From contig NZ_CP012544.1 of the NCBI RefSeq assembly GCF_004803815.1, positions 744,001 through 808,000 of the forward strand: DNA of 64,000 bases, written 5' to 3'. The position numbers and the translations under genes were made by a program. Below are positions 17,396 through 27,430 of this stretch, piece after piece (the first letter of the stretch is position 1; each line of letters opens with the position of its first letter). The notes beneath the pieces are model-generated. The model saw only the letters and a program-made list of their open reading frames with translations. It searched no databases and was not told where the DNA came from. The stretch is from Campylobacter showae (GTDB taxonomy: Bacteria; Campylobacterota; Campylobacteria; Campylobacterales; Campylobacteraceae).

Positions 17396-18641
17396 ATGCT
17401 AAGCAGCAAGGATAGTAACAAAACAAAAAGTTTTACAGAAGAAGATATTAGAAGAGTTCCTGGTGTGTTTTTGATACATCTAGTGCGCTGATTCAAACTT
17501 TAAATAAAGGAGATGAATTTGCAAAAAATGGGACCACTTTTATTGCAAAAGTAGGATTTGTTACTGGGTTGGTAGCTGATTTAACAATAAATATATCTAA
17601 AAATAAAGATGGTAGTATAGTTTATACGATCGCTTCAACAACCACAAAAGATGCTATAAAATTATTGGGCAACTACGACTTTGGCACCTGCAATTGTTGC
17701 TGGAGCAACATTGTTTTTGGGAACTGGTGTAATGGCAACAGGATTGGCAGTAGTTGGAACAACAAGCTTATTTATAGTTGTATCATATGGCACAGATTAT
17801 CTATTAAATAATTTAGAAGAAATTATTAATCAATTTATTGATCATTATACCAATAAAGAAATTGAACTCTACACTCCTACCATCTACGGCAAAATAACCA
17901 AAGAGGAATTTATTCTCAAAGAAGTGGAAAGCAGCAATGGAAATTTTTGCAAAAAAGTATTTCCTTGGTACGCAAGATGCATCCAAACTAGGGATTTAAG
18001 CAAAGTAGATATCAGCACGGTTTCAAATTCTGATTTTATCCAAAGAATTACGCTCGAAAAAAAACAAAAATGCACTTGCTATAAAAACAGCCTCCGAGGT
18101 AGGTAGCATAAAACAAGCTACCGAGATATTTGAGATCATAAACACTATGCCTAACATCACCCGTAACCCTCAACTCCCACACATACAACATAAGAAACCT
18201 TTCAAATTTAGAGATAAGAAATGTGATCGATAAGATACCTCCCGTATCATTCCTGCTTTCCGACATATTAATAAGAACGGGTGAAGAGCTGGATCTGGGA
18301 AGCAAGGGAATGTACAAAGTAAAAAGCGGAGATACTCTATCAACCATAGCTCAAAGAAACGGTATGGTTACTAAAGAGCTGCTAAAGCTAAACACTTGGC
18401 TGGCAGATGAAGGTAGAGTAAAATTCCTAAAAAACAATATATTGGTAGAATCAAACATACTGGAACTAAACGAGATAGATCATCTCCTAACAGGCGATAG
18501 AAATGCCGAAAATATACTCATAGACGCAAACGGAGGAGATGGTATCATGGTGGGAGCCAATAAAAAGATATACTAAAAGACGGCAATAGTTTGGACGCAA
18601 CAATGGTAAATACACAAAAAGAGTTCTATAATTTTTATTAA
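17396..18641 (+). pseudogene. Multiply frameshifted LysM-domain protein with hydrophobic hairpin (toxin-like)
   Basis: The gene starts at ATG 17396 behind TAAGGAGACAAT. Its frame is broken about five times, yet single-base changes in homopolymer runs (T 17468-17472, G 17667-17669, A 18057-18064, C 18176-18178, A 18562-18566) reconnect an open frame to TAA 18641, about 415 residues. In order: a polar N-terminus; a long hydrophobic stretch (APAIVAGATLFLGTGVMATG continuing to about SLFIVV); a middle part with TASEVGSIKQATEIFEIIN; a LysM domain (YKVKSGDTLSTIAQRNGMV); and a G/D/N-rich tail (GDRNAENILIDANGGDGIMV). LysM binds glycan backbones; the hairpin suggests membrane insertion, but toxicity is inference. 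Whether it is truly broken or misread is open. Confidence 0.6.
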
Positions 18642-18782
18642 ATAAAATATGAGATATTGGGGCAGTAATGTAAGTTGTAGTTAAAAATTAACTTAAACCT
18701 AGTTGGGTATATTTTAAATATGATTTGTACTTTTTTCTTGTTAAGCTTAGAAAAGTGGTGTAAGGGGGTGGAAATAAAATTT

Positions 18783-18809
18783 AAAAATTAAGCCCTAAAA
18801 AGGGCTTAA
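18783..18809 (-). terminator. Rho-independent terminator of rpsF-ssb-rpsR
   Basis: A perfect 8-bp stem (18788-18795 with 18802-18809), 6-base loop, and on the minus strand a T run corresponding to 18783-18787, just 4 bases past the rpsR stop. Confidence 0.85.
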
Positions 18810-18812
18810 AAA

Positions 18813-19073
18813 TTATAGTCCCTCAAAAGGATTGGTTACTACGTCGTCGCGATCGACTACGTAAGGTATCAAAGCTGCTTGGCGAGCGCGTTTGATAGCC
18901 TTTTCGACCATCTCTTGGTATTTTTTAGAAGTGCCAGTTAGGCGTCTTGGCATGATTTTAAATCTCTCCGACAAGCAGTACTTCAAAAGCGAAGTGTCCT
19001 TGTAGTCGATAAAATCTATCTTTGCCTCTGTAAATTTGCAGTATTTGCGTGAATATTTTCTTTTTTCAGCCAT
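18813..19073 (-). CDS. rpsR: 30S ribosomal protein S18
   Basis: The 86-residue product has the S18 core [44 protein letters not shown] followed by the conserved helix [18 protein letters not shown]. Two cysteines are kept (KYCKF and KYCLSE). S18 pairs with S6 on the platform of the 30S subunit. The gene is last of rpsF-ssb-rpsR, 14 bases after ssb, and ends right at a terminator. Confidence 0.98.
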   Translation of the reverse strand: MAEKRKYSRKYCKFTEAKIDFIDYKDTSLLKYCLSERFKIMPRRLTGTSKKYQEMVEKAIKRARQAALIPYVVDRDDVVTNPFEGL

Positions 19074-19087
19074 CGTTTTTTCCTTAA

Positions 19088-19669
19088 TTAAAATGGTATC
19101 GTTTCGTCGCCGTCATCGTATTTGTCGGCATCTATATCTATTTCTCGGACGTTATCGCCATAGTATTCGTCTTTTGGCTGTTGCTTTTGTTGCTGCGGTT
19201 TATTCAAATTTTGCCTTTGTGCGCCGCCTTGAGCGTAGCTATTTTGCTGATTTTGTCCGCCTTGATAGCCGCCGCCGTAGCCGTTATTTTGGTAACCGCC
19301 TTGCTGATAGCCTTGATTACTATTTTGATTGTATCCGCCTTGCTGTTGTCCTCCGCCTAGCATCTCCATATTTTCCACGCTGATCGTGTGTTTGCTTCTA
19401 TTTTGTCCGTTGTTGTCCGTCCATTGGTCGAATTTTAAGCGACCCTCGACTAGAAGCTTTGAACCTTTGGAAAGATATTGGTTTGCTATTTCCGCTTGTT
19501 TTCCGAAAAATGTTATATCAATAAAGCACGTTTCTTCGCGTTTTTCGCCGTTTACATTAAATTTTCTCGTTACGGCGATGGCGCTGTTGCCTATGGCTGC
19601 GCCCGCAGTCGTATATCTAAGCTCGATATCTCTTGTCAAATTTCCTACCAAAACGACTCTATTAAACAT
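19088..19669 (-). CDS. ssb: Single-stranded DNA-binding protein
   Basis: Homotetrameric protein that protects ssDNA and recruits repair and replication partners. Residues 1-110 form the OB fold ([41 protein letters not shown]). The middle is a long G/Q/N-rich linker (about 112-165) with repeated QGGY-type units, and the C-terminal tip is DGDETIPF, the acidic peptide that docks partner proteins. The length of 193 is normal for Campylobacter. It lies between rpsF (9 bases) and rpsR. Confidence 0.97.
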   Translation of the reverse strand: MFNRVVLVGNLTRDIELRYTTAGAAIGNSAIAVTRKFNVNGEKREETCFIDITFFGKQAEIANQYLSKGSKLLVEGRLKFDQWTDNNGQNRSKHTISVENMEMLGGGQQQGGYNQNSNQGYQQGGYQNNGYGGGYQGGQNQQNSYAQGGAQRQNLNKPQQQKQQPKDEYYGDNVREIDIDADKYDDGDETIPF

Positions 19670-19678
19670 TTTTTGTCC

Positions 19679-20065
19679 TTATTCTTGCGCTGTCGGAGCT
19701 TCTTCTGCTTTGACTTTCGGTTCTTTTTTGTTTAGTTTGATACCCTTGCTCATCTTTTCCCAAGCGGCGATCTCTTTTTTGTTTTCAAATTTGACCGTTA
19801 AGAATTTGATGATATCTTCGGTGATTCTGATGATACGCTCGACTTCGGCGATAGCTTGGGTCGGAGCCTCGAAATACACGACGAAATAAGTTCCGCGCTC
19901 ATATTTTTTTACGGTATAGGCTAATTTTCTAGTACCCATAGACTGCACAGACGCGATATTTGCGCCGTTTTTGGTTAGGATTTCTTTAACGAAATCAACT
20001 TTTGCGCTTACTTCTTCTTCCGTCAAAGTAGGCTTCAAAATGAATAAAAGCTCGTAATGCTTCAT
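19679..20065 (-). CDS. rpsF: 30S ribosomal protein S6
   Basis: The 128-residue product starts [23 protein letters not shown] and has the S6 ferredoxin-like fold signatures ([44 protein letters not shown]-like segment). It carries a K/E/A-rich tail ending PTAQE. First gene of the rpsF-ssb-rpsR unit, behind the structured leader at 20066-20117 and a ribosome binding site CAAGGAG inside that leader. Confidence 0.97.
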   Translation of the reverse strand: MKHYELLFILKPTLTEEEVSAKVDFVKEILTKNGANIASVQSMGTRKLAYTVKKYERGTYFVVYFEAPTQAIAEVERIIRITEDIIKFLTVKFENKKEIAAWEKMSKGIKLNKKEPKVKAEEAPTAQE

Positions 20066-20117
20066 TGATTCTCCTTGTGGGTATTAAGCTCGTTTGCGCG
20101 GTTGCAAACGGGCAAGG
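20066..20117 (-). promoter_or_regulatory. Candidate S6:S18 ribosomal-protein leader
   Basis: The leader RNA can form a 7-bp hairpin (20091-20097 with 20104-20110, loop AACCGC in the RNA sense) enclosed by an outer 5-bp pairing CCUUG/CAAGG (20113-20117 with 20073-20077). The outer helix covers the rpsF Shine-Dalgarno CAAGGAG. A CCG lies in the loop region. This fits the known idea that the S6:S18 dimer binds a CCG-bearing leader to repress its own operon; the match to that family is inference. Confidence 0.5.
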
Positions 20118-20137
20118 AAGTCTTTCGACAAGAGCTG

Positions 20138-20143
20138 ATTTTA
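20138..20143 (-). promoter_or_regulatory. Likely -10 element for rpsF operon
   Basis: The minus strand reads GATAAAATCAG with TAAAAT at 20138-20143, placing a transcription start about 60-70 bases before rpsF and including the whole structured leader. Confidence 0.4.
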
Positions 20144-20155
20144 TCTTTTTTTTAC

Positions 20156-21142
20156 TTAATATTTGCTGTTTTTGCCGATAAGATTTTGTAGGCCCAGCAC
20201 GCAGGAGAGTAGAAAAGTTTTTTTATCGAGGGCAGAATTTGTCTTTAGCTCAAATTCCGCCAAATTTAGCGCGGTAAATATTTCTTTATACGCTTTTAAA
20301 TTTACCGCCAGACACTGTCTTTTTAGTTCGTTTGCGACGTTTGGCGGCGGCGCATAGCCGAGCGTTTCTTTGATGTCAAATTGTCCCGTTATTTTGATAC
20401 CTGCATGCAGTTTAAAGAGTCTAAAAAACGCGCGGTAAAGCGAGTTTATAAACAAAATTTCATTAAAATTTCCATCGTCCGCGCATGAGAAAAAATCGGC
20501 CCTGATATCTTTTAGCGCTATAAATTTGTCGAAAAAATCGTCAAAACTCACGCTTGATAGCGAAAAAACCAAGCTTCTTACGATATTTTCGTTTACGGGC
20601 TCATTTAGAGAGGCTAGTTTGTTTAGCTCGCTTGCGGCTAGATATAAATTTTCGTTATGTATGCGGTAGAGTTCAAAAAGTGCGTTTTTCGTGATATTTA
20701 GGTTCATTTTTACGGCTTGTCTGCCGAGTAAATTTACGGCCTCTTCGGGCGAGCCCGGTTTAAAAAATCTCGCAAAATTTACTCCGAAAGCCTTTTGCGT
20801 ATCAAAAACGGCTTTGGAGTCGGGCTCAAAAAGCTCGAAAACGAATGCGCCACCGTTTTTGCAAACCTCTATCAGAATTTTTAGCTCTTTTGTGGGGATT
20901 TTTTTATTGCTTTTTACGTGCAAAAGCGGGCTGTCGCCAAATAGCGAAGGCTCGCAAAGATGCGAGCGCGCAGCCTCAAAATCGTACTCGTCGTAGTAAA
21001 GACTCAAAATTTCAAAATCTTTAAATTTGGCTAAAATTTCCTTCGCAAAAAGCTCGATTTGGTATTCGTCCGCACCGTAAAGCAAGAAATAATTTGGAAA
21101 TTTGGCCGAATTTAGCGCGGCCTCTAGCTCTTTTCTATACAT
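20156..21142 (-). CDS. holA: DNA polymerase III subunit delta
   Basis: Clamp-loader subunit that opens the beta clamp. The 328-residue product starts MYRKELEAALNSAKFPNYFLLYGADEYQIE, the HolA N-terminal pattern (FLLYG-DE), followed by a divergent AAA+ fold (LKILIEVCKNGGAFVFEL) and a C-terminal helical collar (SSVSFDDFFDKFIALKDI). Identity is moderate, as is normal for delta. It overlaps the end of rnr by 8 bases; the same rnr-holA pair occurs in C. jejuni (from memory). Confidence 0.85.
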   Translation of the reverse strand: MYRKELEAALNSAKFPNYFLLYGADEYQIELFAKEILAKFKDFEILSLYYDEYDFEAARSHLCEPSLFGDSPLLHVKSNKKIPTKELKILIEVCKNGGAFVFELFEPDSKAVFDTQKAFGVNFARFFKPGSPEEAVNLLGRQAVKMNLNITKNALFELYRIHNENLYLAASELNKLASLNEPVNENIVRSLVFSLSSVSFDDFFDKFIALKDIRADFFSCADDGNFNEILFINSLYRAFFRLFKLHAGIKITGQFDIKETLGYAPPPNVANELKRQCLAVNLKAYKEIFTALNLAEFELKTNSALDKKTFLLSCVLGLQNLIGKNSKY

Positions 21143-23054
21143 CGATTTTCTTTACGACCTTACCGAAAATTTCGGCCGTTGCGATATTTGCGTCCGTGAT
21201 TTCGACGATGACTTTTTGCAGTAAATTTACGCTGTACGCGCCCAAAAATATCCTAGCGCCTTTTATCTCGTCGTCAAGCCTAGCTATCGCGACGTTTTGA
21301 TTTTCGCTGATATAGGCGTTAAAGCGCTGTCCGATGCGCTCTTTTGCCCAGCGCGCGAATTTTCTATCCATAAAGTCAAATGCTACCCTGTCGGCTTCGC
21401 GTTCGAGTTCGCTTAAATTTGAGCAAGTCGCTTCGATATTTAAAAGCAGGTAGTTGAAAAATTTCTCGTCGTTGCGCAGTTTGGCCTTTAAAAGGCGGTG
21501 TAGCGTGAGGTCGGAGTAGCGGCGGATCGGGCTCGTAAAGTGCGTGTATCGCTCAAATCCCAGTCCGAAGTGGCCTAAATTTTGTGCGCCGTATTCGGCC
21601 TTTTTTTGCGATTTTATGATGAGCTTATCTATCTCCTCGCGGTTGCCTACGGCATCGGCCTGCGCTTGGATTTTACGAACCAAATTTGCGATATCGCTCT
21701 CATAAACGAAGTCAAAGCCCAGAGCTCCGAGGTCTTCGAGTAAAATTTGTATTTTTCGCAGATCTGGCGAGCCGTGATTTCTAAAAACGCCTTTGCCGAT
21801 GCGTTTTGCCGCCGCGACGTTGGCTAGCAGCATGCAGTCTTCGACTAGTCTGTGCGAGTCGGTATCGGTCTCAAATCTCGTAGAGGCAAGCCCGCCGCCC
21901 TCATCAAGGCTCATGCGAAGCTCCTGCGTCCTAAAGTCAAATGCATTTTTTAGGCGTTTTTTGCGTAGGCGCGAGGTAAGCGCGAAAAGCGGCTTTATCC
22001 AGCCGGCTTCATCCTTGAGTTCGCCGCGTAAAATTTGATCGACCTCGTCGTAGTTAAAGCGTCTTTGTGAGATGATGATGGCTTCTAAGAGCTCTTCTTT
22101 TATAACTTCATCATTTTCGTCAATCGTGATTTTAAAACAAAACGCAAGGCGCGCGGTATTTGGCTTGAGCGAGCAGATGTTTTCGCTCAAATTTCGCGGC
22201 AGCATCGGCACGGCTTTGTGCGGAAAATATATAGAAAATCCGCGTGTTTTGGCTTCTGCATCTATCGGAGAGTATGGCGTGACGTATTCGCTCACGTCGG
22301 CGATCGCAACGTAAATTTCGCGTTTTTTCTCGTCAAAATATATCGCGTCGTCAAAGTCTTTTGCATCGACGGGATCTATCGTGCAAAATGGCAAATCCCG
22401 CAAATCCGCTCGCTGCGGGTACATCGTAGGATCGACCTCGTCGCCCCATGCGATCGCTTCAGCTTCGCACTCTTCGTTAAATTCGTCGTTTTTGTTAAAT
22501 ACGGCGAGCGAAATTTTCTCGTCGCTGAGCGGGTCGTTTATGTTGCCGATGACCTCTACTATTTCGTTATTTAAATTACCGATTTTTAGTAGAGTGCCGG
22601 GCGGCAGCATTTTTAGAGATTTTTGGGACGCTTTTAGCGGCGAGCTAAGCGCAGTTTTTACGTTTACGCCAAGGATTACCGAGCCTATTTGCTTGGTGTA
22701 GACTACGCTTGTTTCATTGGCTAGTTTTAGCGTCATCACTACTTTAGCGCTTTGACGTTTTTTCTTTAGCGGCAAAAGCTTTGCGAGCACGATATCGCCG
22801 TAGTGTGAGGCGTTTAAATTTTTGTTTTCTATTATTATATCTTGCTTAAAGCGTTTATCGTAAGGCGCCAAAAAACCCGTGCCGTTTGCGCTTATATCGA
22901 GTTTGCCGCAGACAAAACCATTATTTAGATAGTAGCGATCTTTGTGGTGGTTAACGGCGTTTAAATTTAGTAAATTTCGTAGGATTTCTTTATCGGAGGA
23001 GGCGACTTCCTTTTCGCTCACTCCGTCAAGTAGTTTGGTTAAAAATTCTTTCAC
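21135..23054 (-). CDS. rnr: Ribonuclease R (VacB/RNB family)
   Basis: 3'-5' exoribonuclease degrading structured RNA. The 639-residue product begins at GTG 23054, in a GTGA overlap with the HDOD stop. It has an N-terminal OB region (GTGFLAPYDKRFKQDIII), the RNB catalytic domain with DPVDAKDFDDAIYF near residue 230 (metal-binding aspartates), AIADVSEYVTPYSPID, and later GHFGLGFERYTHFTSPIRRYSDLTLHR, then a short C-terminal S1-like segment. Shorter than E. coli RNase R because the N-terminal helix-turn-helix and basic tail are missing, as usual in this class. Confidence 0.95.
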   Translation of the reverse strand: MKEFLTKLLDGVSEKEVASSDKEILRNLLNLNAVNHHKDRYYLNNGFVCGKLDISANGTGFLAPYDKRFKQDIIIENKNLNASHYGDIVLAKLLPLKKKRQSAKVVMTLKLANETSVVYTKQIGSVILGVNVKTALSSPLKASQKSLKMLPPGTLLKIGNLNNEIVEVIGNINDPLSDEKISLAVFNKNDEFNEECEAEAIAWGDEVDPTMYPQRADLRDLPFCTIDPVDAKDFDDAIYFDEKKREIYVAIADVSEYVTPYSPIDAEAKTRGFSIYFPHKAVPMLPRNLSENICSLKPNTARLAFCFKITIDENDEVIKEELLEAIIISQRRFNYDEVDQILRGELKDEAGWIKPLFALTSRLRKKRLKNAFDFRTQELRMSLDEGGGLASTRFETDTDSHRLVEDCMLLANVAAAKRIGKGVFRNHGSPDLRKIQILLEDLGALGFDFVYESDIANLVRKIQAQADAVGNREEIDKLIIKSQKKAEYGAQNLGHFGLGFERYTHFTSPIRRYSDLTLHRLLKAKLRNDEKFFNYLLLNIEATCSNLSELEREADRVAFDFMDRKFARWAKERIGQRFNAYISENQNVAIARLDDEIKGARIFLGAYSVNLLQKVIVEITDANIATAEIFGKVVKKIDV

Positions 23055-23869
23055 AAATTAGCTTTAACTTTTGCGACGGCTTCTAGGAATTTATCTTGCG
23101 CAAAGCCGTATTCGTCGAGGCACATTAACGTATTTTGCAGATTGTCGTCGTTTAGTTGGTTAAAGATATTGACAGCATTTTTTACGACTTTAAGCGCTTT
23201 TGAGTAGCTTTTTATGTGTTCAGGCGCATCGTCCGGGTTGTTTGAATATAAAATCGCGTCGACAAGCTCGGGCTCAAGGTTCCATTGCTCGAAAATTTTA
23301 GCGGTCACGGTTTCGTTTGAGATACCAACCATCTCGTTTTCTAGCTCCGATAGATCAAATGGGCTTGATATGCTTTTTAATTTTGCCTTAAATTCATCAG
23401 CTTTTCCTGTTTCGTTTAGCTCGTTGGATATAACGATTTTGCCGACTTCTAGCATGAACGAAGCAGGGCTTAAAACTGTAAGCTCGCTAGCGTTGATTTT
23501 TGAATACCAGTTATACATCAAAGCATTTTGCATTATAGAAATATTTAAAAAATCTTGACTAGTGATACCGTAAGGATCTAAATTTATCTTAAAGCTTTTT
23601 TTGACTGCGCTTGATAGAGCAAAACCGCGTATAGTCGCCATGCCAAATAGCGTAACGGCTCTTGATATCGTAGTAATCTCTCTGCTAAATCCATAAAGGG
23701 GAGAGTTTGCCGAGCGCAGTATATTCGCCGTTAGCATCGGGTCTTTTTCGACGATTTGAGATAGTTCGTTGAGCGAGCTATTTTCGTCTGAGCAAACGGT
23801 TTGAATTTTTATTATCGTATCGTCAAGTGGTGGAAGAGCTTTTATATGTTTATAAATTGATTCATTCAT
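23051..23869 (-). CDS. HDOD domain protein
   Basis: The 272-residue product is a single HDOD domain: LPPLDDTIIKIQTVCSDENSSLNELSQIVEKDPMLTANILRSANSPLYGFSREITTISRAVTLFGMATIRGFALSSAV is the family signature. HDOD proteins lack the catalytic HD metal site and act in signalling, often with two-component or c-di-GMP systems. There is no extra receiver or GGDEF domain here. It is the first gene of HDOD-rnr-holA and is divergent from ilvC with 136 bases between. Confidence 0.92.
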   Translation of the reverse strand: MNESIYKHIKALPPLDDTIIKIQTVCSDENSSLNELSQIVEKDPMLTANILRSANSPLYGFSREITTISRAVTLFGMATIRGFALSSAVKKSFKINLDPYGITSQDFLNISIMQNALMYNWYSKINASELTVLSPASFMLEVGKIVISNELNETGKADEFKAKLKSISSPFDLSELENEMVGISNETVTAKIFEQWNLEPELVDAILYSNNPDDAPEHIKSYSKALKVVKNAVNIFNQLNDDNLQNTLMCLDEYGFAQDKFLEAVAKVKANL

Positions 23870-23972
23870 TTTCTACACTTTGCATCAAGATTTCATGAGT
23901 GACAATTCTACACTAAAAGGCTTTTTAAAAAACTTAAATATACGCGTTAAGCTTATTTTAGCGACTAAATAG

Positions 23973-25028
<1,056 letters not shown>

Positions 25029-26666
25029 TTGAACTCGAAACCTAGAAAAAAAGCCGCGAAAAGGCGCTCCAAAAAGGGGCGCTCGCGCGGCGGCCTAAAG
25101 CTACTACTTTCCGCTTTTCTCATCGCCTGTATCTTGCTTGTCGGGGCGTTTTATCTGCTGGACGTCAGAGTAAAAGTTAAGAGCGACAACGCGCTAATCG
25201 CTAAAATCGAGCAGTATTTCGGCAATAAAAGCGAGCCCGAGCAAAAGCAAAATTTAAGCCACAAGCCAAGTCTTTCGGCCTCAAGCGACTCCGAAAAAGT
25301 CACCATAAAAGACGCGCAAGCCGCATCGGGCGTGCGCTCAAGAGCAAATTTGACCGATATAAAGGCACTTTTTGACGAGGCGGAAGCTAAAGGTAAAGTA
25401 AAAATCGGCGGCGAAAAAGCTAGAGCTGAAGAAAAAAACTATCAAAATTTGCCAAACGAGCAGACTAAATTTAATAAAGACGAGCAGAATGCGCAGAGTA
25501 TAAAGGATAAAATCTCGCTTGAGGGCGGAAATTTGGCCTCCCGCGATACCTCCGAGCTGGACGGCGCAAACGCCAAAAAGGTCGGCGAGCTAAATTCGTC
25601 AAATTTAAGCTCTAAAAACGAGCCCGCCAAATCCGCACAAAATAGCGGCGATAGCGTCAAATTTGACGGCTCGCAATCGCCTCAGCGAACGCATATTTTT
25701 GCAAATTCAGAGGCTGTGATCTTTGATGATACGCCTATGCCGCAAGCTCAAAATAACCCCCTCGAGCAGGCGTTAAAAAAAGAAAAAATCCATATCGAAT
25801 TTAGCGACGTAAAAAGTGTCACAAACGATCAGGCGGGGCAGGTCGAAGTAGAATTTGACGCCGAAAATGCGACGCAGATTGCTGAGAAAAACGAGCAAGA
25901 AAAGAGCGAAAAAGAAAAGTCTAAAAAGGACGAAAAGGCCAAATTTGCAGACACAAAAAAGACGGATAAAAAAAGCGCAACCGAGACAAACGAGGTAAAG
26001 GCCGCCGTAAAAGCTGGCTACAAACCGCGCCTAGTCATCATCATCGACGACGTGGCGTACAAGCACCAAGCAGACGCGATAAAAGCGGTAAATCTAAAGC
26101 TCACGCCGTCATTTTTCCCAGCTACTTCCGCCCACCCCGAGACGCCTGTTTTGGCGCGGCGCTTTAGCTTTTATATGATTCACCTGCCCATGCAGGCTTT
26201 AGGCGGCTTTAAGGGTGCTGAGATCGGCACTCTCACGGTCGACGACGACTATGAAAAGATCGCTAAAAAACTGCAAAGTATCAAGCGAGACTTTCCGAAT
26301 CTAAAATACATCAACAACCACACGGGTAGCCGATTTACAAGCGATGCGGCCGCGATGGATAGAATGATGCGGGCGGTGCGGGACGAAAATTTGATATTTG
26401 TCGATAGTAAGACGACCTCGCCGACTAAGGTCTACGGCGCAGCGAAAAAATACTCGATGCCATACATCGCGCGCGACGTGTTTTTGGATCACGACGGATC
26501 AAAAGCGGCCGTGCGAAAGCAGCTAAAATACGCCGTCAAGCTAGCCAAAAATCGCTCATACGCCATCGCGATCGGCCACCCGCACAAAAATACGCTCGAA
26601 GTCCTGCAAGAAAGCGCCAAACTCCTGCAAGAGGTCGAGGTCGTCTATCTAAAGGATCTTTTTTGA
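25029..26666 (+). CDS. Divergent polysaccharide deacetylase (YibQ/DUF610-like), membrane anchored with long linker
   Basis: Starts at TTG directly after the ilvC stop (no strong ribosome binding site, so coupling is likely). The 545 residues comprise a basic N-terminus, one membrane helix (about 22-47, LKLLLSAFLIACILLVGAFYLL), a disordered K/E/S/A/N-rich linker (about 55-330) and a C-terminal NodB-like barrel (RLVIIIDDVAYKHQADAI, SFFPATSAHPETPVLARR, HLPMQALGG, NNHTGSRFTSD, IGHPHKNTLEVL). Aspartate pair DD and HPH look like metal ligands. Family members are thought to act in the periplasm; the substrate is unknown. The equivalent gene lies between ilvC and dprA in C. jejuni (from memory). Confidence 0.85.
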   Translation: MNSKPRKKAAKRRSKKGRSRGGLKLLLSAFLIACILLVGAFYLLDVRVKVKSDNALIAKIEQYFGNKSEPEQKQNLSHKPSLSASSDSEKVTIKDAQAASGVRSRANLTDIKALFDEAEAKGKVKIGGEKARAEEKNYQNLPNEQTKFNKDEQNAQSIKDKISLEGGNLASRDTSELDGANAKKVGELNSSNLSSKNEPAKSAQNSGDSVKFDGSQSPQRTHIFANSEAVIFDDTPMPQAQNNPLEQALKKEKIHIEFSDVKSVTNDQAGQVEVEFDAENATQIAEKNEQEKSEKEKSKKDEKAKFADTKKTDKKSATETNEVKAAVKAGYKPRLVIIIDDVAYKHQADAIKAVNLKLTPSFFPATSAHPETPVLARRFSFYMIHLPMQALGGFKGAEIGTLTVDDDYEKIAKKLQSIKRDFPNLKYINNHTGSRFTSDAAAMDRMMRAVRDENLIFVDSKTTSPTKVYGAAKKYSMPYIARDVFLDHDGSKAAVRKQLKYAVKLAKNRSYAIAIGHPHKNTLEVLQESAKLLQEVEVVYLKDLF

Positions 26667-27430
26667 ACGTCTTAACCGAGCTTCCACGCGGCCTTTTGCG
26701 TCTTAAAAAGCCGCCGGCAAAGCTATATTTTGAGGGAAATTTAGCCCTGCTTGAGCGACCGATGGTCTCGATCGTGGGCTCGAGAAAGGCCAGCGCCTAT
26801 ACCAAGCAGTGCGTAGAGGCGCTGGCTAGGACGCTGGCAAACAGCGGCGTTTGCGTGGTTAGCGGAGCGGCCATCGGCGTGGATATCGCCGCGCACAAGG
26901 GGGCTTTTCCGCATACCATCGCGGTTTTTGGCAACGGACTAAACAAAATCTACCCGCCAAGCAACGCCAAAATCATCAAAGAGATATATCAAAACGCGCT
27001 GGCTCTGAGCGAATACGCCCCCGATGAGCCGCCACTTGCTTATAGATTTTTGGAGCGAAACCGCATCGCAGTCGCGCTCTCGCAGGCTCTAGTCGTGGCG
27101 CAGGCTGACGCTAAAAGCGGCTCGATGCAAAGCGCTCGCATGGCAAAAGAGCTTGGCGTGCCGATATTTACGCTACCTCAGCGCCTAGGCGAGAGTGAGG
27201 GGACAAACGAGCTAGTAGCTAGCGGTGCGGCAAATTTGATAAACGATTTTGACGAATTTGCGCTTCATTTCGGTGGGAAACCCGCACCTGCGAAAGAGGA
27301 TGAGGTGATAAAATTTTGCAAAAACGGCGCGAGTCTCGATGCGGCCTTAGCAAAATTCGGCGATAAAATTTACGAATACGAACTAGAAGGTAAGCTGCGA
27401 ATATCTGGGCTTACGGTATTTGCTGGGTAA
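26663..27430 (+). CDS. dprA: DNA processing protein DprA
   Basis: Loads RecA on incoming single-stranded DNA in natural transformation. TTG start at 26663 behind AAAGGATC, overlapping the previous stop. The 255-residue product is the DprA Rossmann-like domain: KLYFEGNLALLERPMVSIVGSRKASAYTK, VVSGAAIGVDIAAHKGA, TIAVFGNGLNKIYPPSNAKI, ERNRIAVALSQALVVAQADAKSGSM, with TNELVASGAANLI; a short C-terminal winged-helix follows. There is no N-terminal SAM domain, usual for this group. Confidence 0.95.
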   Translation: MNVLTELPRGLLRLKKPPAKLYFEGNLALLERPMVSIVGSRKASAYTKQCVEALARTLANSGVCVVSGAAIGVDIAAHKGAFPHTIAVFGNGLNKIYPPSNAKIIKEIYQNALALSEYAPDEPPLAYRFLERNRIAVALSQALVVAQADAKSGSMQSARMAKELGVPIFTLPQRLGESEGTNELVASGAANLINDFDEFALHFGGKPAPAKEDEVIKFCKNGASLDAALAKFGDKIYEYELEGKLRISGLTVFAG

